From: Bacteroidales bacterium
GTDB taxonomy: Bacteria; Bacteroidota; Bacteroidia; Bacteroidales; Paludibacteraceae
Assembly: GCA_900771035.1 (NCBI GenBank)
Contig: CAAGML010000107.1
Location: forward strand, 1 to 12,275
Direction: 5' to 3'
DNA length: 12,275 nt
The notes under the pieces are model-generated. The model was not told the origin of the DNA. It saw only the letters and a list, made by a program, of their open reading frames with translations, and did no database searches. Position 1 is the stretch's first letter. Each line of letters starts with the position of its first letter. Positions 1 to 7,346 of this stretch are shown here, piece after piece. Both the position numbers and the translations under genes were made by a program.

Positions 1-1
1 C

Positions 2-21
2 GTTTTGCTAAAAAGCAAAAC
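2..21. repeat. Short hairpin at the window edge
   Basis: A perfect 7-bp inverted repeat (GTTTTGC, 6-nt loop, GCAAAAC) lies at the left edge. It could be part of a transcription terminator for a gene outside the window, but there is no clear T-run on either strand, so its role is open. I see no supportable gene between it and the tRNA terminator at 165. Confidence 0.3.
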
Positions 22-120
22 TATAAATGCCTTGCTACGCCCTCCTTCCGCACAGCAATCTGCTCAAAACAAACTTCAAAAACACTCAAAATGAATTTAT
101 AGAACTCACCTTAAGTTTGT

Positions 121-152
121 CAAAGGTATGGATGAAGAATCGTGCAAAGAAA
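121..152 (-). promoter_or_regulatory. Possible leftward Bacteroidetes promoter
   Basis: The minus strand carries TACCTTTG at 128-121, a full match to the Bacteroidetes TAnnTTTG -7 box, with TTTC 20 bp upstream (152-149) as an imperfect -33 box. It lies just past the tRNA terminator and points out of the window, so it would start a new transcription unit. No ATG follows on that strand before the window edge, so the gene it would serve cannot be seen. Confidence 0.35.
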
Positions 153-164
153 CATCGGAATGAT

Positions 165-204
165 AAAAAAAGACCGGGAGTCTCATCTGAAACTCTCGGT
201 CTTT
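165..204 (-). terminator. Intrinsic terminator of tRNA-Pro
   Basis: On the minus strand a 13-bp stem (12 Watson-Crick pairs and one G-T pair) with a 10-nt loop is formed by 192-204 and 169-181. It is followed by a run of T (complement of the A-run at 165-170). It begins 3 nt after the tRNA 3' end, as expected for a monocistronic tRNA gene. Confidence 0.85.
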
Positions 205-206
205 CG

Positions 207-281
207 TCGGGATGGCGGGATTCGAACTCGCGACCCCCTGGTCCCAAACCAGGTACACTAACCGGACTGTGCTACATCCCG
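207..281 (-). tRNA. tRNA-Pro (anticodon UGG)
   Basis: Read on the minus strand, the sequence folds as a cloverleaf of 75 nt including discriminator A. The acceptor stem is CGGGATG/CATCCCG, the D stem GCAC/GTGT, the anticodon stem CCTGG/CCAGG with loop TTTGGGA (anticodon TGG), and the T loop TTCGAAT. This tRNA reads CCN proline codons. The 3' CCA is not encoded. The T stem (GCGAG/CCCGC) contains one A-C mismatch at the 52-62 pair, which is unusual but probably tolerated. Base 37 is G, so this tRNA is not a substrate of the neighbouring MiaA, which acts on A37 next to A36. The gene has its own promoter and terminator. Confidence 0.95.
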
Positions 282-327
282 TTGCTCTTGATTTCCGGAG
301 GCTTTCGTCTCTCTCTCAATTGCGGTG

Positions 328-359
328 CAAAGGTACGGCTTTTTTTGTTACCCACCAAA
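328..359 (-). promoter_or_regulatory. Promoter of tRNA-Pro
   Basis: TTTG (359-356), 20 bp, TACCTTTG (335-328) on the minus strand match both boxes of the Bacteroidetes primary-sigma promoter exactly. It starts about 47 bp before the tRNA 5' end. The -33 box lies inside the last codons of miaA, so the two genes share sequence without sharing a promoter. Confidence 0.8.
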
Positions 360-1286
360 TGTTTCGGTACTTTTTTTCAAAAAATTTTCAAGTATCTGAT
401 TGACACGTTCTTCAACGTCCGAAGTACCATCAATCCACTCTATTTTATACCCTCTTCGCTCCATTCCACGGAACCAAGTCATCTGTCTTTTGGCGAACTG
501 ATGGATGGAAATCTCCAAAAGACGGCGCATTTCCGCAAATTCCAGCTCGCCTATGACGTACTGCGTGACGTATTTATACTCCAGTCCGTAGTAGATTAAA
601 TCCTCAGGTTTGACCCCACCGGCAATCAATCCCCGCACCTCGTCAACCATACCCTCGTCCAAACGTTTGTCCAAACGGGCGGTGATTCTCTCACGGCGCA
701 AGTCACGGGGAATGTCTATGCCGTAAATCACAGGCTCAATCTCAGGCACGTCAACGCCATGAGCCACGTTGTTAGCATAATAATCCTCAATCTCGATGGC
801 ACGCACAAGACGCCGGCGGTTGGCAAAGTCAGTGATGTTGTGCGGCTTGTAGTTGGGATAACCCAACAGCCGAGCCTTCAACTGTTCATTGTCCATATTC
901 TCTAGTTCCTTGCGCAATGCCTCATTGACAGGCACTTCCAGTAACTGATACCCCCCAAGCACAGCCTCAATATACAACCCCGTCCCTCCGCACAGAATGG
1001 GCTGTTTGCCACGGGACACGATGTCGCTATAGACAGCGTTGAAATCACGTTGGAACATATAGAGGTTGTACTTATATCCTGCCGGCGCAATGTCTATCAG
1101 ATGATACGGAATCTCCACTCCGTCAACTACATACTCAGAGAGGTCTTTGCCCGTGCCTATGTCCATGCCACGATAGACCTGCCGTGAGTCTCCGCTGATA
1201 ACCTCACCGCCGAGGCGTGCGGCAACCCTTGTGGCAACAGCCGTTTTCCCTGTCGCCGTAGGCCCCACGATAACCAATAATCTCAT
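348..1286 (-). CDS. miaA: tRNA dimethylallyltransferase MiaA
   Basis: This 312-aa protein has the usual MiaA length. MiaA transfers the dimethylallyl group from DMAPP to N6 of A37 in tRNAs that read UNN codons, the first step toward ms2i6A, in the cytoplasm. Visible marks are the P-loop GPTATGKT (residues 8-15), the GDSRQVYRGMDIGTGK motif (32-47), CGGTGLY (99-105, with the Thr that lies near the catalytic site in characterised enzymes), the NRRRLVRAIEI helix, a GLEYKYV motif, and a C-terminal RQMTWFR. The chosen ATG at 1286 puts the P-loop at residue 8, as in homologues. The open frame continues 37 codons upstream, but that stretch crosses the promoter and has no MiaA homology. The gene is divergent from the radical SAM gene and its 3' end holds the -33 box of the tRNA promoter. 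The family call is certain. Confidence 0.96.
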   Translation of the reverse strand: MRLLVIVGPTATGKTAVATRVAARLGGEVISGDSRQVYRGMDIGTGKDLSEYVVDGVEIPYHLIDIAPAGYKYNLYMFQRDFNAVYSDIVSRGKQPILCGGTGLYIEAVLGGYQLLEVPVNEALRKELENMDNEQLKARLLGYPNYKPHNITDFANRRRLVRAIEIEDYYANNVAHGVDVPEIEPVIYGIDIPRDLRRERITARLDKRLDEGMVDEVRGLIAGGVKPEDLIYYGLEYKYVTQYVIGELEFAEMRRLLEISIHQFAKRQMTWFRGMERRGYKIEWIDGTSDVEERVNQILENFLKKSTETFGG

Positions 1287-1303
1287 AACGAAAAACTTTT
1301 CTG

Positions 1304-1311
1304 CAAAAATA
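1304..1311 (-). promoter_or_regulatory. Likely miaA -7 box
   Basis: TATTTTTG on the minus strand matches TAnnTTTG and lies 18 bp before the miaA ATG, giving a leader of only about 10 nt. No clear TTTG -33 box is visible at the right distance, so the promoter may be weak. It sits back to back with the radical SAM -7 box. Confidence 0.5.
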
Positions 1312-1334
1312 CAACTTTTCTGCGAAAAAATAAC

Positions 1335-1342
1335 TATCTTTG
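1335..1342 (+). promoter_or_regulatory. Likely -7 box of the radical SAM gene
   Basis: TATCTTTG matches TAnnTTTG 18 bp before the chosen ATG at 1360, mirroring the distance seen for miaA. The -33 region is poor (ACAAC/TTTTC around 1311-1320) and overlaps the opposing miaA promoter. Confidence 0.55.
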
Positions 1343-1359
1343 CCGAAAATATTTTCAAC

Positions 1360-3132
1360 ATGCTTCTCATACTTCCGCCACTCATCCAGCCTAACACTTT
1401 CTACCCCTCAACCACCCACCTCACCGCCTACCTGAATGCCGTTGGGATAAAAACTTCGCAGTTCGACCTCAGCATCACGCTTCTTGACACCATCCTGAGC
1501 AAAGAACGCCTGGCGACCCTATTCCCAGAGGCAGAAAACCATAAACTGAACCGCCGCCAACGCTCAATAATCGCCAACGCACCTTTTTATATAAAGAACG
1601 TGGAGCAGGTCAAATCTTTTCTGCGGGGCAACGACACGGAACTTGCGCCACTCTATGCCTCACTCGCTTTCTGGCAGGATATGCCACGATTGGACAACGA
1701 AGAGGAATTGTCGTGGGACTACGGCACATCCGGCACAATCGACCGTGCGAAACACCTCTGCTCGCTCTTCATGAAAAACATCTGCGAACTGCTGGAGGTC
1801 GTTGACCCACATTTCCAGTTCATACGCTATGCCGAGAGGATATGCACTTACCTTCCCACGTTCGATATTCTACAGAAGGAACTCCGGAAACCTGTATCAC
1901 CAATCGTGAGGATAATGTTGGAACTGCTGGACGACCGTCTGAAAACCGAAAACCATGATTATATAGGTCTCTCCGTCCCTTTTCCCGGCAACCTCCTGAC
2001 AGCCCTGCACATTGCACGACACATAAAAACCCGTTATCCTGACACACGCATAATAATGGGCGGAGGCTATGTGAACACCGAATTGCGCCAAATCACCGAC
2101 ACTGCGATTTTTGACTACATAGACTACCTCTGCTTCGATGACGGCGAACTTCCGATACGCCACATCGCCGAAGGCAAACCGCTGATACGCACCATCTCAC
2201 GGGAAAACGGCAACCTCGTCCGCCACGACATGGACAACCACGACACAGACTCAATATACACAATCACGCAACCGATACGCCTGACCACAGGTCTGCCGCT
2301 TGATAAGTACTTCAATTTCACAGACTCCACCAACCCTATGCACCGCCTTTGGAGCGACGGCAGATGGAACAAAATGATGCTCGCCCACGGCTGTTACTGG
2401 CACAAATGCGCTTTCTGCGACACGACCCTTGACTATATCGGCAATTTCTTCCCCCACGATATTCCACGTGTCGTTGACATTATGGAGCAGTTCATAGCCG
2501 AGACCGGTTGCCGCGGCTTTCATTTCATCGACGAGGCGGCTCCTCCCGCACGTCTGAAAGCTCTCTCAGAGGAGATTCTACGCCGCAACCTACGTGTATC
2601 CTTCTGGACAAACATACGTTTCGACCGCTCATTCACCACCGAACTCTGCCAACTGCTGGCCAGGGCAGGCTGTATTGCCGTCTCTGGGGGCATTGAAGTG
2701 GCCTCCCCCCGTGTGCTGAAACTCATCAACAAAGGTGTCACTATAGACTCTGTCCGACAGTCTCTGCGCAATCTGACCGACTGCGGCATTATGGTTCACG
2801 CCTACCTGATGTACGGCTTCCCGACGCAGAGTGTCGCCGAACTTTACGACTCATTATCCACAGTCCGCGACCTTTTTGCAGACGGTCTCGTCCAGAGTGC
2901 TTTCTGGCACCGCTACGCAATGACATGCCACTCCCCTTCCGGTCAACACCCTGAGTTATACAACGCACGGCACATCACAGACACCCCTAACCACTTTGCC
3001 AACAACGAGATTGCATATACAGAAGAGAACCAACCTGACTGGGGAAAATTCACCGCAGGACTGAACCTTGCCACCTATAATTTCATGCGCCAGACAGGTT
3101 TTGATTTTCCCGTAAAAAAGTGGTTCAAATAG
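1360..3132 (+). CDS. B12-domain-type radical SAM protein of unknown substrate
   Basis: This 590-aa protein has the layout of the B12-binding-domain radical SAM superfamily (the MiaB/BchE-like arrangement). The N-terminus (MLLILPPLIQPN...) and residues about 200-285, including IIMGGGYVN, resemble the Rossmann-like B12 domain, but the DxHxxG cobalamin-ligating motif is not seen, so cobalamin binding is doubtful. The radical SAM core begins near residue 340 with Cys345, Cys350 and Cys353, a C-x4-C-x2-C spacing instead of the standard C-x3-C-x2-C. Further core marks are FHFIDEAAP, FWTNIRFD, GGIEVASPRVLKLINKGVT and HAYLMYGFPTQ. It would cleave S-adenosylmethionine to a 5'-deoxyadenosyl radical in the cytoplasm; the substrate is unknown. 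The start at 1360 follows its -7 box; an upstream in-frame ATG lies inside miaA and is rejected. No RiPP precursor or other substrate clue is nearby. Confidence 0.9.
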   Translation: MLLILPPLIQPNTFYPSTTHLTAYLNAVGIKTSQFDLSITLLDTILSKERLATLFPEAENHKLNRRQRSIIANAPFYIKNVEQVKSFLRGNDTELAPLYASLAFWQDMPRLDNEEELSWDYGTSGTIDRAKHLCSLFMKNICELLEVVDPHFQFIRYAERICTYLPTFDILQKELRKPVSPIVRIMLELLDDRLKTENHDYIGLSVPFPGNLLTALHIARHIKTRYPDTRIIMGGGYVNTELRQITDTAIFDYIDYLCFDDGELPIRHIAEGKPLIRTISRENGNLVRHDMDNHDTDSIYTITQPIRLTTGLPLDKYFNFTDSTNPMHRLWSDGRWNKMMLAHGCYWHKCAFCDTTLDYIGNFFPHDIPRVVDIMEQFIAETGCRGFHFIDEAAPPARLKALSEEILRRNLRVSFWTNIRFDRSFTTELCQLLARAGCIAVSGGIEVASPRVLKLINKGVTIDSVRQSLRNLTDCGIMVHAYLMYGFPTQSVAELYDSLSTVRDLFADGLVQSAFWHRYAMTCHSPSGQHPELYNARHITDTPNHFANNEIAYTEENQPDWGKFTAGLNLATYNFMRQTGFDFPVKKWFK

Positions 3133-3163
3133 TTGCATATCCCGAAAAAAAACCGTACCTTTG
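3132..3163 (+). promoter_or_regulatory. Promoter of the DUF3127-nifJ unit
   Basis: GTTG (3132-3135), 20 bp, TACCTTTG (3156-3163) fits the Bacteroidetes promoter with one mismatch in the -33 box. The -33 box overlaps the stop codon of the radical SAM gene, and no terminator separates the genes, so read-through is possible. The leader to the ATG at 3211 is about 40 nt. Confidence 0.75.
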
Positions 3164-3210
3164 CAAAATATTTATAATCCATTGTATAAACCCAAAAACC
3201 CAGTTCAATT

Positions 3211-3768
3211 ATGGACATCCAAGGAAGAATTATCGAAGTATGCGCCGTGCAAAGCGGCGTTGGTAAAAACAGTGGCCGCGAATGGAGTTGCCAGGAGTTC
3301 GTCATCGAATATAATGAGAACACCCAGTATCCACGCCAGGCTTGTCTCCGTATTTTCGGCTCAGACCGCATCGCCGAGTTTAACGTGCAGGTGGGCGAAT
3401 ATGTGCAGGTGGCTTACGACATTGAGTCATCCAAGTATATGGAGCGCTGGTACACACGCCTCAACGCATACCGCATCTCGCGCGTTCAACCAGGAGTTGT
3501 GGGCCCTCGTCCGACAAGTATGCCTGACATTCCACCTTACACTATGATGGACGCCCCTAACAACGTACAACAACAGTACTACCAGCAACCCGCACAGTAT
3601 CAACAGCCACAGTACCAGCAGCAGCAATATCAGCAGCCTCAGTATCAGCAACCTGCATACACTCAACCAGCCGCTCCACAACCTGCCGTCAACGCTCCTG
3701 TTGCTCCTACTACTCCTACTGCCAACGAGTCAGAATCCGACAAGTATAAAGAAGATCTCCCATTCTAA
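3211..3768 (+). CDS. DUF3127 OB-fold protein with SSB-like acidic tip
   Basis: This 185-aa protein has two parts. Residues 1-92 match the DUF3127 family, a Bacteroidetes family related to OB-fold single-strand-binding proteins (opening MDIQGRIIEV, then a QYPRQACLRIFG strand region). Residues about 93-175 form a low-complexity tail rich in Gln, Tyr and Pro, with repeated YQQPQ units (about 124-150) and then an Ala/Pro/Thr stretch. The last residues are SESDKYKEDLPF. That ending resembles the acidic tip DDDIPF that bacterial SSB uses to recruit replication and repair partners. Nucleic-acid binding is inferred. It has its own promoter and no Shine-Dalgarno sequence. nifJ starts 20 bp downstream, so the two are very likely co-transcribed, though no functional link to PFOR is obvious. 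Confidence 0.85.
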   Translation: MDIQGRIIEVCAVQSGVGKNSGREWSCQEFVIEYNENTQYPRQACLRIFGSDRIAEFNVQVGEYVQVAYDIESSKYMERWYTRLNAYRISRVQPGVVGPRPTSMPDIPPYTMMDAPNNVQQQYYQQPAQYQQPQYQQQQYQQPQYQQPAYTQPAAPQPAVNAPVAPTTPTANESESDKYKEDLPF

Positions 3769-3788
3769 TCCGGCAATATATAATCAAT

Positions 3789-6700
3789 ATGAAAGAAAAG
3801 AAATACATTACCTGTGACGGCAACCAGGCAGCAGCACATATCTCGTATATGTTCTCTGAAGTTGCCGCAATCTACCCTATCACCCCATCATCGACAATGG
3901 CTGAGTACATTGACGAATGGGCTGCCCAGGGACGTAAGAACATTTTCGGCGAGACTGTCCTTGTGCAGGAGATGCAGTCTGAGGCAGGTGCCGCAGGTGC
4001 CGTTCACGGCTCGTTGCAGGCCGGCGCTCTCACATCAACTTACACCGCCTCTCAGGGTCTTCTGCTGATGATTCCTAATATGTACAAGATTGCAGGCGAG
4101 ATGCTGCCTTGCGTCTTCCACGTCTCAGCACGTACTTTGGCTTCTCACGCTCTCTGTATCTTCGGTGACCATCAGGACGTTATGTCCTGCCGCCAGACAG
4201 GTTTCGCAATGTTGGCTGAGGGTTCTGTCCAGGAGGTTATGGACCTTGCAGGCGTTGCCCACCTCGCAACAATCAAGAGCCGCATTCCTTTCATCAACTT
4301 CTTCGACGGTTTCCGCACCTCGCACGAGATTCAGAAGATTGAGATGCTTGAGAACGAAGACCTTGCAGGTCTCATCGACCAGAAAGCACTTGCCGAGTTC
4401 CGCGCACGCGCCCTCTCTCCTGAACATCCTGTATCTCGTGGTATGGCAGAGAACCCTGACCACTTCTTCCAGCATCGCGAGTCTTGCAACAAGTTCTATG
4501 AGGCAGTTCCTGAGACTGTTCAGGCTTACATGGACGAGATTGCCAAAATCACAGGCCGTCAGTATCACCTCTTCGACTACTATGGCGCACAGGATGCTGA
4601 CCGTGTAATAATCTGCATGGGTTCTGCAACAGAGGCTGCCCGCGAGATGATTGACTACCTCATGGCCAAGGGCGAGAAGGTAGGTCTCGTGGCTGTTCAC
4701 CTCTACCGTCCATTCTCCGTTAAACATTTCCTCGGTGCTCTGCCTAAAACTGTTAAGCGCATTGCAGTGCTTGACCGTACCAAAGAGCCAGGAGCTCAGG
4801 GTCAGCCTCTCTATCTTGACGTTGTCGAGGCTCTCAAAGGTCAAAACATCACTATCGTCGGCGGTCGCTATGGTCTTGGTTCTAAGGATACTACCCCTGC
4901 CCAGATTCTCACAGTATATGAGAACCTGAAGATGAACGAGCCTAAGAACGACTTCACAATAGGCATAAATGATGATGTCACTTTCACCTCTCTCCCTCAG
5001 CTGCCTGAGATGGTGTTGAACGAGAATGGTATGTTCGAGGCTAAGTTCTTCGGTCTTGGCGCAGACGGTACTGTAGGCGCAAACAAGAACTCTGTCAAGA
5101 TTATCGGTGACAACACAAACAAGCATTGCCAGGCATATTTCTCTTACGACTCTAAGAAATCCGGCGGTTTCACCTGCTCGCACCTCCGTTTTGGCGATAC
5201 GCCAATCCGCTCAACTTATCTCGTAAACACCCCTAACTTCGTCGCTTGCCACGTACAGGCTTATCTCCGCATGTATGACGTTACCAAAGGCTTGCGCGAC
5301 AATGGTACATTCCTTTTGAACACTGTCTGGGACGAGAAACAGTTGGCTGAGAAGTTGCCTAACCGCGTTAAACGCTATTTCGCACAGCACAACATCACTG
5401 TTTATTATATCAACGCAACACAGATTGGTATTGAGATTGGTTTGGGCAACCGCACTAACACTATCCTCCAGTCTGCATTTTTCCGCATCACAGAGGTTAT
5501 CCCTGTTGACCTTGCCATCGAGCAGATGAAGAAGTTCATCCAGAAGTCTTACGGCAAGAAGGGCGAGGATGTCGTCAACCAGAACTATGCTGCCGTTGAC
5601 CGTGGTGGCGAGTACCACAAACTGGCTGTTGACCCTGCTTGGGCTAATCTCACTGACGAGGCTACAGAGGCTAACAACGACCCTGAATATATAAATAATG
5701 TGATGCGCGTAATCACAGCACAGGATGGCGACACTCTCCCTGTATCTGCCTTCAAGGGATACGAGGATGGTACTTGCCCTTCAGGTACAGCTGCTTACGA
5801 GAAACGTGGCGTTATGTCTTTCGTTCCTGCATGGAATGCCGACAACTGTATCCAGTGCAACAAGTGTGCTTACGTATGCCCTCACGCTTGTATCCGTCCT
5901 TTCGTACTCGATGAGAAAGAGATGGCTGCTGCCCCTAAGTTCGCCACTTCCGAAATCAAGGCTCCTGCTGCTATGAAGGGTATGCGTTTCCGTATGCAGG
6001 TCGGCGTTATGGATTGCCTCAGCTGCGGCAACTGCGTTGACGTTTGTCCTGGCAACAAGAACGGCAAAGCCCTCACAATGTCAACTCTCGAAAAAGAACG
6101 TGCCGAGGCTGCAAACTGGGATTGGTGTGTTAAGAATGTCGCTTCAAAACAGGATTTGGTTGACATCAAGGCCAACGTGAAGAACTCTCAGTTCGCTACT
6201 CCTCTGTTCGAGTTCTCAGGTGCTTGCTCTGGTTGTGGCGAGACTCCTTACGTCAAACTCCTCTCTCAGTTGTTCGGTGACCGTCAGATGATTGCTAACG
6301 CAACTGGTTGCTCTTCTATCTACTCTGGCTCACTTCCTTCAACTCCTTATACCAAAAACGCCAAGGGTCGTGGTCCTGCATGGGCTAACTCATTGTTCGA
6401 GGATTTCTGCGAGTTTGGTCTTGGTATGACCCTCGCCAACGACAAGATGCGTGCTCGCCTCGTTGACCTCATGAAGAAGGCTCAGACCTGCACTTGCTGC
6501 TCTGACGAGTTGAAAGCCCTTATGAACGAGTGGATTGAGAAACGTAACGACGCTGACGAAAGCCGCCGCATTGCTGACAAACTCGTGCCTATGTGCCAGG
6601 CTTGCGGTTGTGACTCTTGCAAGCAGATTGTCGAACTCTCTCACTATCTCGTAAAACGCTCACAGTGGATTATCGGTGGTGATGGCGCATCTTACGATAT

Positions 6701-7292
6701 TGGTTACGGCGGACTTGACCACGTAATCGCTTCTGGCAAGAATGTCAACATCCTCGTTCTCGACACTGAGGTTTACTCTAACACTGGTGGTCAGGCTTCA
6801 AAGGCAACTCCTGTAGGTGCTATCGCCAAGTTTGCAGCTGCCGGCAAGCGTGTCCGCAAAAAAGACCTTGGCATGATTGCCACCACTTACGGTTATGTTT
6901 ATGCCCCACAGGTGGCTATGGGTGCTGACAACGCTCAGTGCTTGAAGGCTATCCGCGAGGCTGAGGCTTACGACGGTCCATCAATCGTCATCGCATACGC
7001 TCCTTGTATCAACCACGGTCTGAAGGCAGGCATGGGCAAGGCTCAGGAGGAAGAGCGTCGTGCAGTAGAGTGCGGTTACTGGCACCTGTGGCGCTTCAAC
7101 CCAGAGGCTGAGCACCCATTCACTCTCGACTCTAAGGAGCCAGACTGGAGCAAGTTCCGTGACTTCCTCAAAGGCGAGGTTCGTTTCGCCTCTGTCATGA
7201 AGCAGTTCCCTGCCGAGGCTGACGAACTCTTCCAGGCTGCCGAGGACAACGCAAAATGGCGTTACAACACATACGTTGAACGCAACAAGTAA
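3789..7292 (+). CDS. nifJ: Pyruvate:ferredoxin (flavodoxin) oxidoreductase
   Basis: This 1167-aa single-chain PFOR oxidises pyruvate and CoA to acetyl-CoA and CO2, passing electrons to ferredoxin or flavodoxin, a core step of anaerobic fermentation. Order of parts: the TPP-pyrimidine domain (YPITPSS at 30-36, Glu65, Arg115), the CoA-binding domain, the gamma domain (about 420-620), an EKR region, a two-cluster ferredoxin domain (Cys687/690/693/697 and Cys743/746/749/753), and the TPP-binding domain with GGDG...YDIGYGGLDH and DTEVYSNTGGQ. Cys813, Cys816, Cys841 and Cys1073 match the ligands of the proximal third 4Fe-4S cluster known from Desulfovibrio PFOR. Codon use is narrow, as in highly expressed genes. 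Odd feature: the linker between Cys841 and the TPP motif carries seven extra cysteines (901, 903, 904, 936, 939, 941, 944). It is the second gene after DUF3127 and ends at a strong terminator. Confidence 0.97.
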   Translation: MKEKKYITCDGNQAAAHISYMFSEVAAIYPITPSSTMAEYIDEWAAQGRKNIFGETVLVQEMQSEAGAAGAVHGSLQAGALTSTYTASQGLLLMIPNMYKIAGEMLPCVFHVSARTLASHALCIFGDHQDVMSCRQTGFAMLAEGSVQEVMDLAGVAHLATIKSRIPFINFFDGFRTSHEIQKIEMLENEDLAGLIDQKALAEFRARALSPEHPVSRGMAENPDHFFQHRESCNKFYEAVPETVQAYMDEIAKITGRQYHLFDYYGAQDADRVIICMGSATEAAREMIDYLMAKGEKVGLVAVHLYRPFSVKHFLGALPKTVKRIAVLDRTKEPGAQGQPLYLDVVEALKGQNITIVGGRYGLGSKDTTPAQILTVYENLKMNEPKNDFTIGINDDVTFTSLPQLPEMVLNENGMFEAKFFGLGADGTVGANKNSVKIIGDNTNKHCQAYFSYDSKKSGGFTCSHLRFGDTPIRSTYLVNTPNFVACHVQAYLRMYDVTKGLRDNGTFLLNTVWDEKQLAEKLPNRVKRYFAQHNITVYYINATQIGIEIGLGNRTNTILQSAFFRITEVIPVDLAIEQMKKFIQKSYGKKGEDVVNQNYAAVDRGGEYHKLAVDPAWANLTDEATEANNDPEYINNVMRVITAQDGDTLPVSAFKGYEDGTCPSGTAAYEKRGVMSFVPAWNADNCIQCNKCAYVCPHACIRPFVLDEKEMAAAPKFATSEIKAPAAMKGMRFRMQVGVMDCLSCGNCVDVCPGNKNGKALTMSTLEKERAEAANWDWCVKNVASKQDLVDIKANVKNSQFATPLFEFSGACSGCGETPYVKLLSQLFGDRQMIANATGCSSIYSGSLPSTPYTKNAKGRGPAWANSLFEDFCEFGLGMTLANDKMRARLVDLMKKAQTCTCCSDELKALMNEWIEKRNDADESRRIADKLVPMCQACGCDSCKQIVELSHYLVKRSQWIIGGDGASYDIGYGGLDHVIASGKNVNILVLDTEVYSNTGGQASKATPVGAIAKFAAAGKRVRKKDLGMIATTYGYVYAPQVAMGADNAQCLKAIREAEAYDGPSIVIAYAPCINHGLKAGMGKAQEEERRAVECGYWHLWRFNPEAEHPFTLDSKEPDWSKFRDFLKGEVRFASVMKQFPAEADELFQAAEDNAKWRYNTYVERNK

Positions 7293-7304
7293 TATCTCAT
7301 TGCA

Positions 7305-7342
7305 AAAGAAAGGGCAGTCAAGAATTTGACTGCCCTTTCTTT
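7305..7342. terminator. Bidirectional terminator between nifJ and the ATPase gene
   Basis: A perfect 17-bp stem (7305-7321 with 7326-7342) with a 4-nt loop is A-rich on its outer left arm and T-rich on its outer right arm. It begins 12 bp after the nifJ stop. On the other strand it begins 4 bp after the ATPase stop. It therefore can end both convergent transcripts. Confidence 0.9.
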
Positions 7343-7346
7343 ATTA

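Noticed and set aside
112..119. Plus-strand TAAGTTTG resembling a -7 box
   Set aside because: No -33 box, and it would only produce antisense to the tRNA and miaA.
27..599. Plus-strand open frame of 190 codons across the tRNA and the miaA 3' end
   Set aside because: It is antisense to the tRNA and miaA and shows no family marks.
4125..5183. Long minus-strand open frame of 352 codons inside nifJ
   Set aside because: It is opposite a certain, strongly codon-biased gene; the length follows from the narrow codon use of nifJ and the translation has no recognisable domain.
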